Below, in pieces: positions 13,693 to 14,780 of a stretch of DNA of 14,780 nt. The notes below the pieces were generated by a model. That model was not told the origin of the DNA and ran no database searches. It saw nothing but the letters and a program-made list of their open reading frames with translations. Position 1 is the stretch's first letter. Every line of letters starts with the position of its first letter. Position numbers and translations under genes: made by a program. The stretch is from Deinococcus sp. (GTDB taxonomy: Bacteria; Deinococcota; Deinococci; Deinococcales; Deinococcaceae): contig JAGLBF010000025.1 of NCBI GenBank assembly GCA_018260375.1, positions 8,070-22,849 of the forward strand, in the 5' to 3' direction.

Positions 13693-13722
13693 TTGCTCAG
13701 CCGTGTCCCAGTGGCGCACAAT
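13693..13722 (+). promoter_or_regulatory. Putative promoter of the LysM-M23 gene
   Basis: TTGCTC (13693-13698) and CACAAT (13717-13722) are 18 nt apart, each matching consensus in four of six positions. The -10 ends 8 nt before the GTG at 13731, so the transcript would be leaderless or nearly so. Confidence 0.4.
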
Positions 13723-13730
13723 AGAGAGCA

Positions 13731-14612
13731 GTGAAGCAAGGTTTAGCCATACGGATCCTTACTCAACTGCTGGGCTTTATGGCGCTTAGCGGCGCGTCGC
13801 AGGCGGCGGGGCTTTATCACGTCAAGGCGGGCGATACCCTGAGTGCGATTGCCCAGCGCAGCGGCGTAAGCTTGAGCCGCATCAGGGCCGCCAATCACCT
13901 GCACGGTCAGGTAGACAGTGACCACCTGCAAGCCGGACAGGTGCTGACCATTCCAGACCAGTTTTTGCGGGCGGGCAGCTACCGCGTCCAAGCAGGTGAC
14001 ACCCTGAGCAGTATTGCCTGGCGTCATCACCTGAGCCTGGCCGCGTTGCTGCGGGCCAACGCGGGCCTGAGCGCTACAAAGGCACTGCGGGCGGGTAAGG
14101 TATTGTACCTTCCAGCGCGGCGGGTGGTCTGGGCCAATGGGGGGGCCAGTGGGAGAGGCAGTGGGGGCGTGCCGGCGACCAAATCCAGCAAAACGTTAGC
14201 CGGCACCGTGCGCCCTGCCCATTTACGGGTAGCTTGGCGCTGGCCTGTGCGCGGCTGGGTGAGCAGTGGCTACGGAGCGCGCACGCTGGAGAACAAAGAA
14301 GCCATGCACTACGGCATAGACGTGGTTGTGCCGCCAGGAACGGCGGTGCACGCCACCCGTGCGGGGCGGGTCATTGAGTCGCGGGCCGACTATGCACGCG
14401 GCTGGGGCTGGACCATCATCCTTGATCACGGTGACGGCTGGCAAACCCGTTACGCCCACCTCAGCCGCAATTTGGCGCGTGTGGGTGATGAGGTGGTGAG
14501 CGGGCAGGTCATCGGGCGCAGCGGTAACACAGGGCATTCTACAGGGCCGCATTTGCACTTTGGCACTTACCTGTGGTCGGTGCCCAAAGACCCGCTGAGC
14601 TTGCTGCCCTAA
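13731..14612 (+). CDS. LysM-LysM-M23 murein endopeptidase
   Basis: This 293-residue secreted cell-wall enzyme is expected to cut peptide cross-links in peptidoglycan. A signal peptide (about 1-26, cleavage near ASQAA) is followed by two LysM glycan-binding modules starting YHVKAGDTLSAIA (29-41) and YRVQAGDTLSSIA (84-96), a Gly/Ser-rich linker (137-155) and an M23 domain (about 170-293). Zinc ligands are His193 and Asp197 in HYGID and His276 in PHLHFG; His243 (YAHLS) and His274 complete the active site, so it should be active. The start is GTG at 13731, placed 8 nt after a -10-like box. It follows the M20 gene by 77 bp but seems to have its own promoter. A repeat element begins about 25 nt after the stop. 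Confidence 0.92.
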   Translation: MKQGLAIRILTQLLGFMALSGASQAAGLYHVKAGDTLSAIAQRSGVSLSRIRAANHLHGQVDSDHLQAGQVLTIPDQFLRAGSYRVQAGDTLSSIAWRHHLSLAALLRANAGLSATKALRAGKVLYLPARRVVWANGGASGRGSGGVPATKSSKTLAGTVRPAHLRVAWRWPVRGWVSSGYGARTLENKEAMHYGIDVVVPPGTAVHATRAGRVIESRADYARGWGWTIILDHGDGWQTRYAHLSRNLARVGDEVVSGQVIGRSGNTGHSTGPHLHFGTYLWSVPKDPLSLLP

Positions 14613-14637
14613 AGGTAAAAAGCGGATGACCATGTTA

Positions 14638-14770
14638 TACGGACTGCGCTAAATTCCACCACAGTCGGAAAAGCGCCGCCTGCGGTTCCATACCGCACAG
14701 TCCGTATGCTGTTCCCACTCGCATTCGCCCTGATTGATTCGGAAGTACGCCAAATCAATCGGAATCCGTA
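14638..14770. mobile_element. 133-bp TACGGA element (copy B), inverted relative to copy A
   Basis: This is the second full-length copy, the same length as 10903-11035 in reverse orientation with four base differences. It is flanked by TTA on both sides (14635-14637 and 14771-14773), a likely 3-bp target duplication. An internal GCACAGTCCGTAT (14695-14707) is an inverted copy, 12 of 13 bases, of the left end ATACGGACTGCGC (14637-14649), so the left 70 bp form an inverted-repeat unit of their own. It is non-coding. It sits just downstream of the LysM-M23 gene and could form extensive RNA structure at that transcript's 3' end. Confidence 0.8.
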
Positions 14771-14780
14771 TTAAACGCTG

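Noticed and set aside
13498..13739. Two minus-strand frames with repetitive Ser/Gly/Cys or Leu/Phe peptides
   Set aside because: They are shadows of the heptapeptide repeat in the M20 gene and lack promoters.
14638..14770. Complete insertion sequence
   Set aside because: The element is 133 bp and has no transposase frame; only a non-autonomous element can be supported.

Overview
The window looks chromosomal and most likely comes from a Deinococcus-type bacterium (Deinococcota). This is inferred, not proven. The grounds are G+C-rich coding DNA, the family content (GHL10 lipoprotein, RocB-like M20 peptidase, LysM-M23 endopeptidase, DUF58/MoxR pair), small intergenic repeats, and several genes whose -10 box lies only 6-8 nt before the start codon. 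That last arrangement implies leaderless mRNAs, which are common in Deinococcus.

Layout. 1-144: 13-bp tandem repeats, then the 3' flank of a minus-strand MoxR-DUF58 pair (145-2105). 2106-2460: AT-rich divergent control region. 2461-4625: compact plus-strand group of an isochorismatase-fold protein without its catalytic Cys, an M42 aminopeptidase, a possible 25-residue peptide and a MOSC protein, joined by start/stop overlaps. 4745-4936: elongator tRNA-Met (minus) with its own promoter and terminator. 5221-6177: SGNH-hydrolase lipoprotein of lower G+C. 6253-6873 (minus): RBBP9/YdeN-like hydrolase. 6999-8453 (minus): ChlI/MoxR-like AAA+ ATPase. 8690-10816: large proline-rich GHL10 lipoprotein. 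11021-11848 (minus): truA. 11938-13653: RocB-like M20 peptidase. 13731-14612: LysM-LysM-M23 cell-wall endopeptidase.

The most interesting material is a family of short non-coding elements in the last 4 kb. Their ends are TACGGA...TCCGTA and they are flanked by TNA trinucleotides. Two 133-bp copies (10903-11035 and 14638-14770, inverted to each other) are about 97% identical and have matching 3-bp flanks (TGA/TGA, TTA/TTA). A 43-bp minimal copy lies at 10825-10867 and a decayed relative at 11863 to about 11931. One copy supplies the stop codon and last four residues of TruA. The decayed copy occupies the shared promoter region of truA and the M20 gene. The features resemble a non-autonomous (MITE-like) family mobilised by an IS5-type transposase, but no transposase is present here.

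Functionally the window mixes AAA+ chaperone-like modules, peptidases, envelope enzymes and housekeeping RNA functions. I see no defence system, CRISPR array, prophage or complete insertion sequence.
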